Notes: generated from the letters alone by a model not told the origin. A stretch of 55,826 nucleotides of DNA from Bacteroidales bacterium (GCA_023231065.1 JALNWE010000012.1:1-55826); one strand, 5' to 3'. Shown: positions 17,553 through 26,478, numbered from the stretch's first letter. Numbers and translations are program-made.

Positions 17553-18077
17553 TTATGATTGATGGTTTTTGAGTTTGTTCAGGACTTCCCATCGTGGGTC
17601 GGGAACATGATTTTCACTTAATTCTTTTAATCTTCTCAATACTTCCGGATTACAGGTACTGTTTCCTGATTCATCATCCGGATGAACTCTCCGGGCCGGT
17701 AACAACAGGTAAATATATTCATAGATAAATGGCCCCAGATCAATTTTATTGTCTGTCTCAGGAATTATCTGGACATCCTCACTCTCTTCAAAATAACGGT
17801 CACCCAACTTGATGATCAATCTTTCCTCACCGGCAATTTCAATATCCATCGGTTCATTGCAACGGTCGCAAGGAACGTTGACCTTCCCTTCAATATGGAA
17901 ATGAAGGTCCATCATCCGTTCTTCCCGGTCCATCCTTACCCTGACCCTGACCTCTCCATCTTTGATCCCGTCAGATTCTGAATTTTCAAAGAAAGTCCGT
18001 CCGATCTGAAAATCAAAAAAATATTCTCCCGGCTTTAATCCGGTAAACAAAACTTCATATTGCCCTGCGAAATTCAA
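17553..18077 (-). CDS. YceD/DUF177-family protein
   Basis: DUF177 (YceD) proteins take part in 23S rRNA metabolism or ribosome assembly and nearly always precede rpmF, as here. The product has the opening pattern YEVLFTGLKPGEYFFDFQIG, the central CDRCNEPMDI metal-binding-like CxxC and a C-terminal NPEVLRRLKEL helix. The frame reaches an ATG at 18134, but that codon lies inside a good -33 element and a TACTTTTG -7 element follows it, so the mRNA would start downstream. I therefore use the TTG at 18077, which gives a family-like N-terminus (174 residues). The gene is certain; the start is moderate. Confidence 0.9.
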   Translation of the reverse strand: MNFAGQYEVLFTGLKPGEYFFDFQIGRTFFENSESDGIKDGEVRVRVRMDREERMMDLHFHIEGKVNVPCDRCNEPMDIEIAGEERLIIKLGDRYFEESEDVQIIPETDNKIDLGPFIYEYIYLLLPARRVHPDDESGNSTCNPEVLRRLKELSENHVPDPRWEVLNKLKNHQS

Positions 18078-18103
18078 CTTCTCAACTTCCCTTAAAAAGG
18101 TTG

Positions 18104-18135
18104 CAAAAGTAAAAATTAATTTAGTGATTACCAAA
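18104..18135 (-). promoter_or_regulatory. Promoter of the DUF177-rpmF-plsX-fabH operon
   Basis: On the minus strand TTTG (18135-18132) and TACTTTTG (18111-18104) are separated by exactly 20 nt, a complete match to the Bacteroidota promoter. The predicted RNA start near 18097 leaves about 20 nt to the TTG start at 18077. Confidence 0.75.
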
Positions 18136-18220
18136 TCACTATTTCAAACTATCAATAGATGAAAGTAAATAAAACCCTGACACCCTGTTTTCTGCATCCC
18201 GTATGCGGGATCCTTTACCA

Positions 18221-21200
18221 CTACTTAAAGGCTTTCTCGGGAATCCCGTCGCCGCAAAGCTTGAACCGGTCAAAATATGCCGGCACCTGTTTTCCCATCA
18301 GTTTGTCAACATACATCTTGGCAAAATACTGGCTGAGCATGAATCCCTGGCCTCTTAATCCAAGGAAGAGCCCGAGCTCGGGATCGATGATCATGCGAGG
18401 TTCCACGTAATAACCCGCCCAGACAGCCTGGAACCCAACCGAGGAAAGGTCAGGAAGCCAGTTGGTGAATATTTCGGATGAGATTTCAATAAAGTTTTCC
18501 GAATTGACCTTGATGTTCTTGTCAGCTTCCATCGGCTCTATCGCCGGAGATGCACAACCGATTATCTGGCCTGTCTCCGCTAACTGCTGCCCATAAACGG
18601 CCGCAAACCCCTTGTATCTTCTGCGGTCGATCAGCATAGGTAAAGGCATTCCGTCTTTACCCATCATGGGAAGCCGGCGCGTGATGAAAGCCTGATGCTT
18701 AACCGGGTACAGGCCTGTTTCAATGTCAAGTTGCCGGGCAAATTTTTCTCCTCCAGGCCCCAAAGCATTGATAAAGATCCCGGTCTCATATTCAATATAT
18801 TCCTTCTGGTGATTCTGTACCAGAATAAAATATTTGTCGTTGATCCGGTTCACATCGACCACTTTACAATCTTCCTCAACAACCCCACCGTTGTTGATCC
18901 CCAATCTCCGTACCAGATCAATGACGCGGCCTGGCGTGGCCTGCCAGCAATCGCGGGTGATCAAAGCAGCCTGATAGGTTTTCAGATTCGGGTTAAGCCC
19001 GGGCGCAATTTCCTTCTGAAAATCCTTGGGTTCAACCATATAGGCATTCGACCAGGCCATGGATGCTATCAACGATTGATACATACTATCGTCATGGGCA
19101 AAGGTGACATAGAGATCAGGCCGGTAATCGATGTTGTGAATTTTCTGGAGATCTTTAAAAATCTCATGATTATGTACGGCAATGTCGGAAAGTTCAGGTA
19201 CCGAAAAATTGGGCCTGCCCCCGGCAATGTTACGCCAGGAAGATCCTCTCCCATGATTGATCAGCACAGGTTTCATCCCGGCTTCGCTGAGGTAACGGAA
19301 TAACGAGCTCCCGGCCATACCGCCGCCTGCAACAACCGATTTTACCTGGATTTTTTTAGGTTTCTGCCCGTTTGTGCCGGTTATGACCCTTTCGTGAACA
19401 TTACGGGGGTATAATTCCCCCATCGATACCTGGTTTGATAAAGGGCCCCGTGGGGTCGGATCCCCAACGATGGAAATCCCAGAACCGGCAAGGGCTGACT
19501 TTAATCTTTTAACGCACCGCTTCCCGCGGCAAGCGCCCATCCCCAGCCGTGTTGTATGCTTTACTTCATCCACCGAGATAAACTTCCGGTCGCCAATCCG
19601 CTCCAGAATTTCATCCAGGGTTACATCATCGCAATGACAGATATATGTCACCTCGCGCGCTTCCTGATTAGAAGGTTTAAATTTAATGGGACTGGGATAA
19701 TTTTCTTTGACGATGAAACCTCTGACTTTGCTTAGATCCTCTCCATGAAGGGTTAGGGACTTCACACGGGCTATATTGGTCTTATTGGGTTTACGTAAAA
19801 CTTTCTCCACCATGCCCTCCCCTAATTTCTTCCCTTGATTATCAACCAGATAACATTCCGATTTTTCCTCAACCTCATATTCAATGGGCAAAAAGAGCCA
19901 GTCTTTTTTCAGGTTATAACCAAAGATGGCCAAACCCGGACATTGAAAAACGCAATCCATGCAACCGATACATTTATCAAAATCTATTTCGGGCACCGTA
20001 CTGGTCGAGGATTTGGTTATGGCTCCGTGAGAACAGGAAAAAGCACATGGGTTGCAGGCAAATCCGTAAAGACAGTCGATTGTTACAAATCCCTTTTCAT
20101 GCATACGTTCAGCCGTGGGTATATAAGGTTCCTGGATAATCCGTATGGGATGCTGCTGTGAATCGATATATTCCTTTGACAAAGAGAGGTATTCGTCATA
20201 ATCAAAATGCTGACCCATCTCCTGTAAAATGTCGAAGGCAGCCTGCCTGCCACGTAACACTGCACTTGTCCCTTCACCTATGCGGATCGCATCACCGGCG
20301 CCAAAACAACGACGGCCGAAGATTTCATTTCCCTTGATCAGCAACTGGTCGTCCTGCACCAGCCCTGTACAAATATTGATGGCATCAATTCCGTCAACAA
20401 TCTTTTCAGTCCCGGGAATAGGTTTGAAATTGCTGCATCCGGCGATCACTGCCCCGGTAACGCCATTATGATCTTTATTGGGGATGGCCTTTAACAGGAT
20501 ATGGGAGGTGAGAATGGGGATCCCCAGACGCCTTACCCGGTTGGCCTGTACCGGGAAACCGCCTTCGTTGGGCAAGGCTTCAAGGATGGCCTTTACCTTT
20601 GCTCCTGCTTGCATGAGTTGGTATGAGGTAAGGTAACCGATGTTACCGGCGCCGACTGTCAGTACATTTTTTCCCAGCAGGGTCATTTCATTGTTCATCA
20701 TTTTCTGAACCACAGCTGCAGTATAAACCCCCGGCAGGTCATCATTTTCAAAAGCAGGCATAAACGGTACAGCGCCTGTAGCCACGATCATATATTTGGT
20801 ATCGACAAAAAAGATCTCATCGGTGCGGATATTTTTCACCGCGATCCTTCCTCCCTCCAGAATATCCCAAACCGTTGAATTCAGGAAGATACCGTCATGG
20901 TCTTCTCCCGCTAAGGTCTTTGCTATATCAAAGCCCCGCATACCGCCAAATTTCTGCTCCTTTTCGAAAAAGAAAAACTGGTGTGTCTGCATGATGAACT
21001 GCCCCCCGATCTTATCATTGTTGTCGATGACAAGATTCGGAATATGATGTTTGTTCAGCTCTTCCCGCGCAGCTAACCCGGATGGCCCGGCGCCAATAAT
21101 GGCAACAGTTGTTTTATAAACATTAAGCGGGACATCCTTTTTGACAGCAACCCGGTAAGGGGCATAATCCAGTGGGATCTCCCGGACCTCTTTTACGCCA

Positions 21201-21454
21201 TCGACCCGGGTAATACATATCCGTTTGATCTGACCATCGACCAACATTTCGCAGGCGCCACATTTTCCGATACCGCATTCGAGGCTGCGTTCGCGGTTGG
21301 CCAGACTGTGACTGTGGACCGGAAACCCGGCCTGATGCAATGCGGCAGCAATAGTGAACCCTTTATCCCCTTCTATTTTGTGGCCTTCAAAAAGAAAGGT
21401 GGTTTTTTCAACAACAGGGATTTCAAGGATCGGGTGTTTTGTGATCTTATACAT
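18221..21454 (-). CDS. Single-chain HcnABC/opine-dehydrogenase-like flavo-iron-sulfur oxidoreductase
   Basis: The 1077-residue protein joins modules that are normally separate subunits of cyanide synthase (HcnABC), opine/octopine oxidases and dye-linked proline dehydrogenases. In order: a [2Fe-2S] domain (Cys60, 65, 68, 80); an FAD/NAD(P) disulfide-reductase-like domain (GAGPSG at 121-126, second GAGNIG at 268-273); two [4Fe-4S] motifs (Cys461, 467, 470, 474 and Cys495, 498, 501, 505); a BFD-like [2Fe-2S] domain (Cys606, 608, 642, 647); and a D-amino-acid-oxidase-type FAD domain (GGGMAG near 710 to about 1060). This gives two flavins and four clusters in one chain. The likely reaction is oxidation of an amino acid or imino-type amine, with electrons passed along the clusters; the substrate is unknown. 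No signal peptide; probably cytoplasmic or membrane-associated. It is alone in its transcription unit. Confidence 0.92.
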   Translation of the reverse strand: MYKITKHPILEIPVVEKTTFLFEGHKIEGDKGFTIAAALHQAGFPVHSHSLANRERSLECGIGKCGACEMLVDGQIKRICITRVDGVKEVREIPLDYAPYRVAVKKDVPLNVYKTTVAIIGAGPSGLAAREELNKHHIPNLVIDNNDKIGGQFIMQTHQFFFFEKEQKFGGMRGFDIAKTLAGEDHDGIFLNSTVWDILEGGRIAVKNIRTDEIFFVDTKYMIVATGAVPFMPAFENDDLPGVYTAAVVQKMMNNEMTLLGKNVLTVGAGNIGYLTSYQLMQAGAKVKAILEALPNEGGFPVQANRVRRLGIPILTSHILLKAIPNKDHNGVTGAVIAGCSNFKPIPGTEKIVDGIDAINICTGLVQDDQLLIKGNEIFGRRCFGAGDAIRIGEGTSAVLRGRQAAFDILQEMGQHFDYDEYLSLSKEYIDSQQHPIRIIQEPYIPTAERMHEKGFVTIDCLYGFACNPCAFSCSHGAITKSSTSTVPEIDFDKCIGCMDCVFQCPGLAIFGYNLKKDWLFLPIEYEVEEKSECYLVDNQGKKLGEGMVEKVLRKPNKTNIARVKSLTLHGEDLSKVRGFIVKENYPSPIKFKPSNQEAREVTYICHCDDVTLDEILERIGDRKFISVDEVKHTTRLGMGACRGKRCVKRLKSALAGSGISIVGDPTPRGPLSNQVSMGELYPRNVHERVITGTNGQKPKKIQVKSVVAGGGMAGSSLFRYLSEAGMKPVLINHGRGSSWRNIAGGRPNFSVPELSDIAVHNHEIFKDLQKIHNIDYRPDLYVTFAHDDSMYQSLIASMAWSNAYMVEPKDFQKEIAPGLNPNLKTYQAALITRDCWQATPGRVIDLVRRLGINNGGVVEEDCKVVDVNRINDKYFILVQNHQKEYIEYETGIFINALGPGGEKFARQLDIETGLYPVKHQAFITRRLPMMGKDGMPLPMLIDRRRYKGFAAVYGQQLAETGQIIGCASPAIEPMEADKNIKVNSENFIEISSEIFTNWLPDLSSVGFQAVWAGYYVEPRMIIDPELGLFLGLRGQGFMLSQYFAKMYVDKLMGKQVPAYFDRFKLCGDGIPEKAFK

Positions 21455-21542
21455 AGCAATGAGAGTTTATTGTCGGAAGCAGGATGCAAAATACTGAATA
21501 ACTTTACTATACGGAATCGTCATCCGGCTTCAAATTTTTTTG

Positions 21543-21550
21543 CAAAATTA
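21543..21550 (-). promoter_or_regulatory. Possible -7 element for the fused oxidoreductase gene
   Basis: On the minus strand this reads TAATTTTG (TAnnTTTG). A TTG lies 16 nt upstream, slightly close. The leader to the ATG at 21454 would be about 85 nt. Confidence 0.4.
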
Positions 21551-21599
21551 CAGATTTTTCGTAAATCAACCCGATTCTTGCTGTGAAACATTTAACAGG

Positions 21600-22539
21600 C
21601 TAAAGACGGATGGCAAACCCAAGGGAGATCAGGTTTTCCATCTGAAGGGATTTGCTCACATCTTCTTCGTAGATCAACCGTGTCTGGATGCTCGTTTTTA
21701 TGAACTTATTGATTTTTATTCCGATAAGATTTTTCAGGACCAGATCAACAGGTTTATTGAAATTTTTAAAAACAAGGATATCGCAATCCCACTTTCCCCA
21801 CCGTCCTATTTCTTTATCAATTAAAACATGCATACCAAGTCCGAATTCAAAATGGTGATTTTTACCGGATGGGACACCGAAATAATCGGTGATACCAGAC
21901 TTTTCGATCCGCTCTTTATCTCTTATATAAGTAAGTTTGGCGGACGAAAGGCCCAGGGTGAAGGTTAAAAAACGGGGTACCAGAAAACTAATCCCTCCGG
22001 AAAAAGTCCAGATGAGCGGCGTTAAAAAAGATGAGCTGGGTGTCCGGGAAATTGAACCATTTCCATCGGAAAAGTAATCATATCCGTTAAAAAAACCGGG
22101 TGGAAAGATTGGATATAAAAGTAAAACTGGCTCCCTTGAAGAAATTAAGATCGAGGCGGGTATCCAGGGTGTTATCATCAAGGGAAATTTTTGTCAGGCT
22201 ATCAAAGAAAACCTGAATTCCAAGATTATGAAAAAAAATATTGGAAATTTTAAAAAACCGGTCATCATACCATTGTGTGCTGTATTTCAAATATTGTTGG
22301 AACGAAAGACGATCAGCGTTTTCTGCTTGCTGCCAGTCAGATAAAAACAAACCGGAAACGCTGAAGGAATATTCCATTTTATGGCTGAAACGAAACCGTA
22401 CGATGGATTTCCCCCGGAGCCCGAGCCTGCTCAGGTCGTCCAGGATAACCGAATCCTTGAGCATGAGGGTTTGACCGTTCCCTGTGACCTGGATCAGCCA
22501 GGCAGAAAATAAAAGTAAATACACCCCTCTTCTCAACAC
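21600..22539 (-). pseudogene. DUF3078-like outer-membrane beta-barrel, interrupted by a +1 frameshift
   Basis: Two overlapping frames encode one protein. The first (22539-22087) has a signal peptide, then amphipathic strands, and stops within a run of seven T (plus-strand A at 22089-22095). Removing one T continues the sequence as STRFFNGYDYFSDG into the second frame, which runs to 21600 with strand patterns such as FTLGLSSAKLTYIRDK and SIQTRLIYEEDV. The joined product is 312 residues. The strand content and the closing segments resemble DUF3078 barrels of Bacteroidota. The run may be a sequencing error, a slippage-prone switch or real decay. It is 39 nt downstream of the lipoprotein gene, so the two are probably co-transcribed. 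Confidence 0.75.
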
Positions 22540-22578
22540 AACAACAGGTATTAGATCGGATAATTTTCATCTTGGCAT

Positions 22579-23196
22579 TTATTGAAAGGAAAATTTTTGA
22601 CTTTTGGTCAGTTTCCAGCTTTTTTGCATATCGATATTGAGGTATATCATTCGAATGACAGCGGTTTTGTTTTCAGCAACAGCCCGCGAAAGGACAAACA
22701 GCCTTTGATTGTATTTACCAATGAATTTCGCCCAGGTAATAACAATAGTAAAGTCAGGGTCCGGAGCGATGGTATCAGAATGGTCCCCAAAGGGCTTGAT
22801 GTGATCGGTTATGGTATTAACCTTAAATCCCGGAAAAATCTGGTAGGAGGTATCGCGTTTGAGGTCCCTGACAAACGTATATCCTGCCCATTGGCATTGG
22901 TTGGTATCCCGTTCTAAAAGTTGGCCATCGCGGTCAAAGATCATGTGGCTCAGCATGTTCTTCCTGAAAACCCGATTGCGTATCGCCTGAAAATAAGCTG
23001 TGGAATCAGAAAACTGGTACAAATCGTGAAGGGGAAATTGATTTTTTGCCAGGAAGGAGGTTAATTCTTCCGGGGTCTCTTCGCGGGGCTGGGTCATTCC
23101 GTATTTAAAACCAAATATGGTCCGGCATCCGGACAAGGGAAGGAGCATGGCCAGGCACAAAATTACTATCGGGAATAAATAATCTTTTCGTCTCAT
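22579..23196 (-). CDS. Uncharacterised lipoprotein
   Basis: The 205-residue product has an N-terminal lipoprotein signal ending LPLSGC (Cys at about residue 24). The remainder is globular and rich in aromatic and charged residues; no catalytic motif is recognised. The middle (SHMIFDRDGQLLERDTNQC) and the late segment (DFTIVITWAKFIGKYNQRLF) resemble the loose pattern of thioredoxin-like redox proteins but without a CxxC, so I do not assign that. It precedes the frameshifted barrel gene by 39 nt, suggesting an envelope pair. Confidence 0.75.
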   Translation of the reverse strand: MRRKDYLFPIVILCLAMLLPLSGCRTIFGFKYGMTQPREETPEELTSFLAKNQFPLHDLYQFSDSTAYFQAIRNRVFRKNMLSHMIFDRDGQLLERDTNQCQWAGYTFVRDLKRDTSYQIFPGFKVNTITDHIKPFGDHSDTIAPDPDFTIVITWAKFIGKYNQRLFVLSRAVAENKTAVIRMIYLNIDMQKSWKLTKSQKFSFQ

Positions 23197-23232
23197 GTTT
23201 TATTTAATTTGAAATTAAAATTGATCTGAACG

Positions 23233-23292
23233 AAAAAAGCTGCCCTTACCTGGAAGCCCATGAATTAAACATTCTTAATAAGGTAAGGGCAG
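23233..23292 (-). terminator. Rho-independent terminator
   Basis: CTGCCCTTACCT (23240-23251) and AGGTAAGGGCAG (23281-23292) form a perfect 12-bp stem with a 29-nt loop. A T-tract follows on the minus strand (plus-strand A at 23233-23238), and another on the plus side. It ends the small secreted-protein gene just upstream (minus strand). Confidence 0.85.
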
Positions 23293-23304
23293 TTTTTTTC
23301 AGGG

Positions 23305-23775
23305 TTAAAATACGACGGTATAAACACCATTGCTGAATGTCACAGGGTAGTTGCCCGGTTTAACAGTATATCGCGATGAAAGCCCCAGCGCCTTACAAGT
23401 TGAAAGTGATAAAGTGTAAGGATCATCTATGGTAATGAAACGCTGGTTTTTGAAAAAAGGAAGGGAGGCGCCGTTTTCATATTTCAACAAATCTGTTTCG
23501 GCAATCTCTACCACCAGATGGCCCATATCGTTAATTTGACCCTTTACAATACAACCTTGTGGGGCTGCTTGCCCATCAATTCCCTCAAGTCCCCATTCAA
23601 TATCAAAACAGAGCCCAAACCCCCTTAAACAATCCCATTTGGGTTTGTGAAAATTGAAAATAAATTTAACCCAAACTCCAGCAGGAGAAGGATTGCTTAG
23701 CATAGAAGTGGCGGCAAAGACTCCGTTGCCCATCATCATTATGCCTAACATGGATAAAATAAATAGTTTTTTCAT
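23305..23775 (-). CDS. Small exported protein of unknown function
   Basis: The start at 23775 (MKKLFILSMLGIMMMGNGVFA) gives a clear signal peptide and a 156-residue product; 61 in-frame codons upstream look like untranslated leader. The mature part has three Cys, in WDCLRGFGLCFDIEWG and GCIVKGQ, and beta-rich segments ending in GNYPVTFSNGVYTVVF. No family is recognised. A strong terminator follows it and its own leader precedes it, so it is transcribed alone. The mature protein is most likely periplasmic or surface-exposed. Confidence 0.7.
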   Translation of the reverse strand: MKKLFILSMLGIMMMGNGVFAATSMLSNPSPAGVWVKFIFNFHKPKWDCLRGFGLCFDIEWGLEGIDGQAAPQGCIVKGQINDMGHLVVEIAETDLLKYENGASLPFFKNQRFITIDDPYTLSLSTCKALGLSSRYTVKPGNYPVTFSNGVYTVVF

Positions 23776-24226
23776 GGCCTTAATTTTAAAATTCATGTTT
23801 ATTATCTGTTGGTAAGCTGGTAACTTGTATTGACCCGGATTGTTTTGGCACACAGGTTTTCGCCTGAAAAAAAGTTCCCTTTGGATACGGTTTTTCGTTT
23901 TAGTATTTAGTCCATTGGATATTACCTCCCTTCCTGATTTGTTTTCATGCTTAATCACGGAGGAAGCTAAAAAGTAATACCTAAATTAAATGTTTTTCCA
24001 AAAAAAACTCAAAAAAATTCTAATCCTAACAAAATCATTTATTTACACTTTTCGTTTGGAAATTATCTAAAAAATTTTTAGTATCTTTGCACACGATTTT
24101 AAAATTCTCTTTCACCTGAATAGGATTTTAAACGCCGGACCGGGTCAATCCAAGTCTGGATTCCCGTTAACAGAGCGGGCATTATTCGCATAAATAATCA
24201 AAAAGGGATAAAACAGAGAGGAAAAA
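23776..24226. other. Divergent intergenic region
   Basis: About 450 nt separate the exported-protein gene (minus) from the GT5-domain gene (plus). The left part is the leader or upstream sequence of the former; no clear -7 element was found for it. The right part contains the promoter at 24055-24089 and a roughly 130-nt GC-richer leader with two short inverted repeats (ATCCA/TGGAT and CCCG/CGGG, about 24149-24178). No RNA family is recognised. Confidence 0.5.
24055..24089 (+). promoter_or_regulatory. Promoter of the GT5-domain gene
   Basis: TTTG (24055-24058) and TATCTTTG (24082-24089) are 23 nt apart, slightly longer than usual. The predicted mRNA leader is about 130 nt, long for this window and possibly structured. 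Confidence 0.6.
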
Positions 24227-25054
24227 ATGGAAAAAACGAAAGTTTTATTTGTTGCGCAGGAGATCACCCCATATTTGAAAGAAAGTCCCATGGGCATTAT
24301 CGGACGTTACCTCCCCCAAGGTATCCAGGAACGGGGAAGGGAAATCCGGACTTTTATGCCTCGTTACGGTAACATCAATGAACGCCGTAACCAGCTTCAT
24401 GAAGTCATCCGTTTATCAGGGATGAACCTCATCATTGACGAAACCGATCATCCACTGATCATTAAAGTAGCATCCATTCAACAAGCCCGGATGCAGATTT
24501 ATTTTATCGACAATGAGGATTATTTTCAACGTAAATTTACTTTGCTCGATAAAAACAATAAATTTTTTAATGACAATGATGAACGGGCTATCTTCTTTTC
24601 GAGAGGGGTCCTGGAAACTGTAAAAAAATTAGGATGGGGCCCCGATGTTGTTCATTGTCATGGCTGGCTCACCAGTCTCCTACCTCTTTATATTAAGAAA
24701 GCCTATTGCGACAATCCGCTTTTCAGCGATACAAAAGTGATTTTTTCGATTTATGATGATGACTTCGAAGATACGATGCATAAGGATTTCGCCAATAAAA
24801 TTAAACTCGAAGGCATTACTTCCAAAGATCTTAAACACTATAAAAGCCCAAATTACGTTAATGTGATAAAAGCAGCGATTGATTTTTCTGATGGGGTGAT
24901 CATTGGTTCCCCAAAAGTGAATCCGGAACTGATCAGTTATCTCAGGGAAAGAGATAAACCGTTCCTCGAATTTCAACCCCTCGACCGCTACGTGGAAGCC
25001 TATAATGAATTCTACGAAGAGATCCTGGTGAACGATCAGGTTGCTGTGGATTAA
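24227..25054 (+). CDS. Lone GT5 (glycogen/starch synthase) N-terminal domain protein
   Basis: The 275 residues correspond to the N-terminal half of glycogen synthase (GT5): VLFVAQEITPYLKESPMG replaces the usual start with the ADP-glucose loop, and GWGPDVVHCHGWLTSLLP is the conserved DxxHxHDW-like segment. The C-terminal Rossmann half with the nucleotide-sugar KxGG/Ex7E motifs is missing, and the frame closes cleanly, so this is a stable half-domain form known in Bacteroidota rather than a truncation. Catalysis is doubtful; a regulatory or carbohydrate-binding role is possible. The end overlaps the DUF4270 gene by 14 nt, suggesting translational coupling. Confidence 0.85.
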   Translation: MEKTKVLFVAQEITPYLKESPMGIIGRYLPQGIQERGREIRTFMPRYGNINERRNQLHEVIRLSGMNLIIDETDHPLIIKVASIQQARMQIYFIDNEDYFQRKFTLLDKNNKFFNDNDERAIFFSRGVLETVKKLGWGPDVVHCHGWLTSLLPLYIKKAYCDNPLFSDTKVIFSIYDDDFEDTMHKDFANKIKLEGITSKDLKHYKSPNYVNVIKAAIDFSDGVIIGSPKVNPELISYLRERDKPFLEFQPLDRYVEAYNEFYEEILVNDQVAVD

Positions 25055-26438
25055 CCATCAACTACAAAACTCCAAACGTTTGAAATCTCTCAGGGTTCCC
25101 CAGCTCATCTCCTTGTTCACCGGTATCCTGCTTATACTGGGCCTGTTTTCCTGTAAAAAAGATGCCTATGAACTCGGGATCGATCTTCTTCCTCCTTCTG
25201 ACACCTTGAATGTTAAAACGACTGACACCTGCACCGTGATTGCTTTTTCGGTGATACAGGATTCGGTCCGCACCAGCAACCCCTCCTCTTTGATGATGGG
25301 ATCAATGCTCGATCCGGTTTTCGGAAAATCTACCTGTAGCTTCTTCAGCCAGGTTCAGCTTTCTTCCGAAGGCGTTGACTTTGGCAGCCAGCCTGTGCTT
25401 GATTCGCTCGTATTAAAACTCTATTATAGCAGTTATAAGGGGGACACCACAACCCGGCAAATTGTGAAGGTATATGAAATGAGCGATGACATCTATTATG
25501 ATAGTAATTATTACTCCAACCAGCTTAAGGGATATTATCCGACTTTGCTTGCCGACCTGAATTTCACGCCCCACCCTAACGATAGCGTTTTGGTTGCGGG
25601 AACAAAAGAGCAGGCTCACTTACGTATCAACCTGAGTAACATGACCCATTATTTGGGTAATAAAATCCTTTATGCACCCACTTCGGCGCTTGCAAGCAAT
25701 GATGAATTCATTAAATTTTTCAAGGGGCTTTATGTCGCTTCAGCCCCCGTGAACAGCAATGGGGCTTTATTGCGTTTCCAGACCGACGATGGCCTTTCCA
25801 AATTAGTAGTTTATTACCACGATGGCACAGATCCCAACAATGATTCCCTGGAATTTGAAATGCCGATGAACGAAAGTTGCGGCCGCTTTGTGCATATCGA
25901 TCACAACGGATACCTGGATGCGTGCCAGGACCTGAAACGTCAGATCCTTAACCATGATTCAGCCCAGGGGGCCAACAAAATTTTCCTGCAGGGGCTAGGG
26001 GGCGTTAAAATAAAGGTCAAATTTCCCTACATGGCCAATTTCGGAAAAGGGAAGGTAGTTGCCATTAACGATGCGCTGCTGATGATCAAAAACTTTGAAA
26101 CGGATACCACCTATGCGCCACCTCCTACCATAACCATGATCCGTCAGGACAGCATCGGAAGGTTCGGCTATGTTATAGATGATTCAGAAGGTTCAGATTA
26201 TTTTGGTGGCACTTATGACCAAGCGAAAAGAACCTATTTCTTCCGTATAACCCAGCACATGCAAAAAATGATGGCCAACTATTACAGTAGCCATTTTGAT
26301 TTGTACATCATTGTAAATTATCCTCTCGCAAGTGTCTTAAATACAGGCAGGATCGTTTTAAATGGCACAAAATCCACCCTCCCGGGAGCAGAAGCTGACC
26401 GTTTTCAGTTGAAAGTTACCTATACGATTTTGAACTGA
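25041..26438 (+). CDS. DUF4270-family lipoprotein
   Basis: The frame opens at a TTG overlapping the GT5 gene; a second TTG at 25080 (followed by KSLRVPQLISLFTGILL) would give a standard lipoprotein signal with lipobox LGLFSC and may be the true start. The mature 430-residue part has the DUF4270 opening CKKDAYELGIDLLPPSDTL and repeated beta-strand segments (QPVLDSLVLKLYY, KIKVKFPYMANF, ILNGTKS-like end). DUF4270 proteins are Bacteroidota-specific, predicted outer-membrane lipoproteins of unknown function, often next to the lone GT5 gene, as here. Confidence 0.9.
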   Translation: MLWINHQLQNSKRLKSLRVPQLISLFTGILLILGLFSCKKDAYELGIDLLPPSDTLNVKTTDTCTVIAFSVIQDSVRTSNPSSLMMGSMLDPVFGKSTCSFFSQVQLSSEGVDFGSQPVLDSLVLKLYYSSYKGDTTTRQIVKVYEMSDDIYYDSNYYSNQLKGYYPTLLADLNFTPHPNDSVLVAGTKEQAHLRINLSNMTHYLGNKILYAPTSALASNDEFIKFFKGLYVASAPVNSNGALLRFQTDDGLSKLVVYYHDGTDPNNDSLEFEMPMNESCGRFVHIDHNGYLDACQDLKRQILNHDSAQGANKIFLQGLGGVKIKVKFPYMANFGKGKVVAINDALLMIKNFETDTTYAPPPTITMIRQDSIGRFGYVIDDSEGSDYFGGTYDQAKRTYFFRITQHMQKMMANYYSSHFDLYIIVNYPLASVLNTGRIVLNGTKSTLPGAEADRFQLKVTYTILN

Positions 26439-26460
26439 TCCCAAATTATTTTTATCTTTG
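26429..26460 (+). promoter_or_regulatory. Promoter of glmS
   Basis: TTTG (26429-26432, inside the end of the DUF4270 gene) and TATCTTTG (26453-26460) are 20 nt apart. The ATG is 18 nt further, leaving a leader near 12 nt, with no room for a glmS ribozyme. Confidence 0.7.
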
Positions 26461-26478
26461 GCATAAAAGTACTGTACG

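Noticed and set aside
18221..21454. Calling the fused oxidoreductase a hydrogen cyanide synthase
   Set aside because: The same modules make opine, proline and sarcosine oxidases; no residue visible by eye singles out glycine as the substrate.
22579..23196. Thioredoxin-like call for the lipoprotein
   Set aside because: The resemblance is loose and there is no CxxC active site.
24090..24226. Riboswitch in the leader of the GT5 gene
   Set aside because: Short inverted repeats exist, but no known aptamer core was recognised; kept only as a possible structured leader.
26461..26478. glmS ribozyme or riboswitch upstream of glmS
   Set aside because: Only about 12-18 nt lie between the promoter and the ATG, too short for any known glmS leader RNA.
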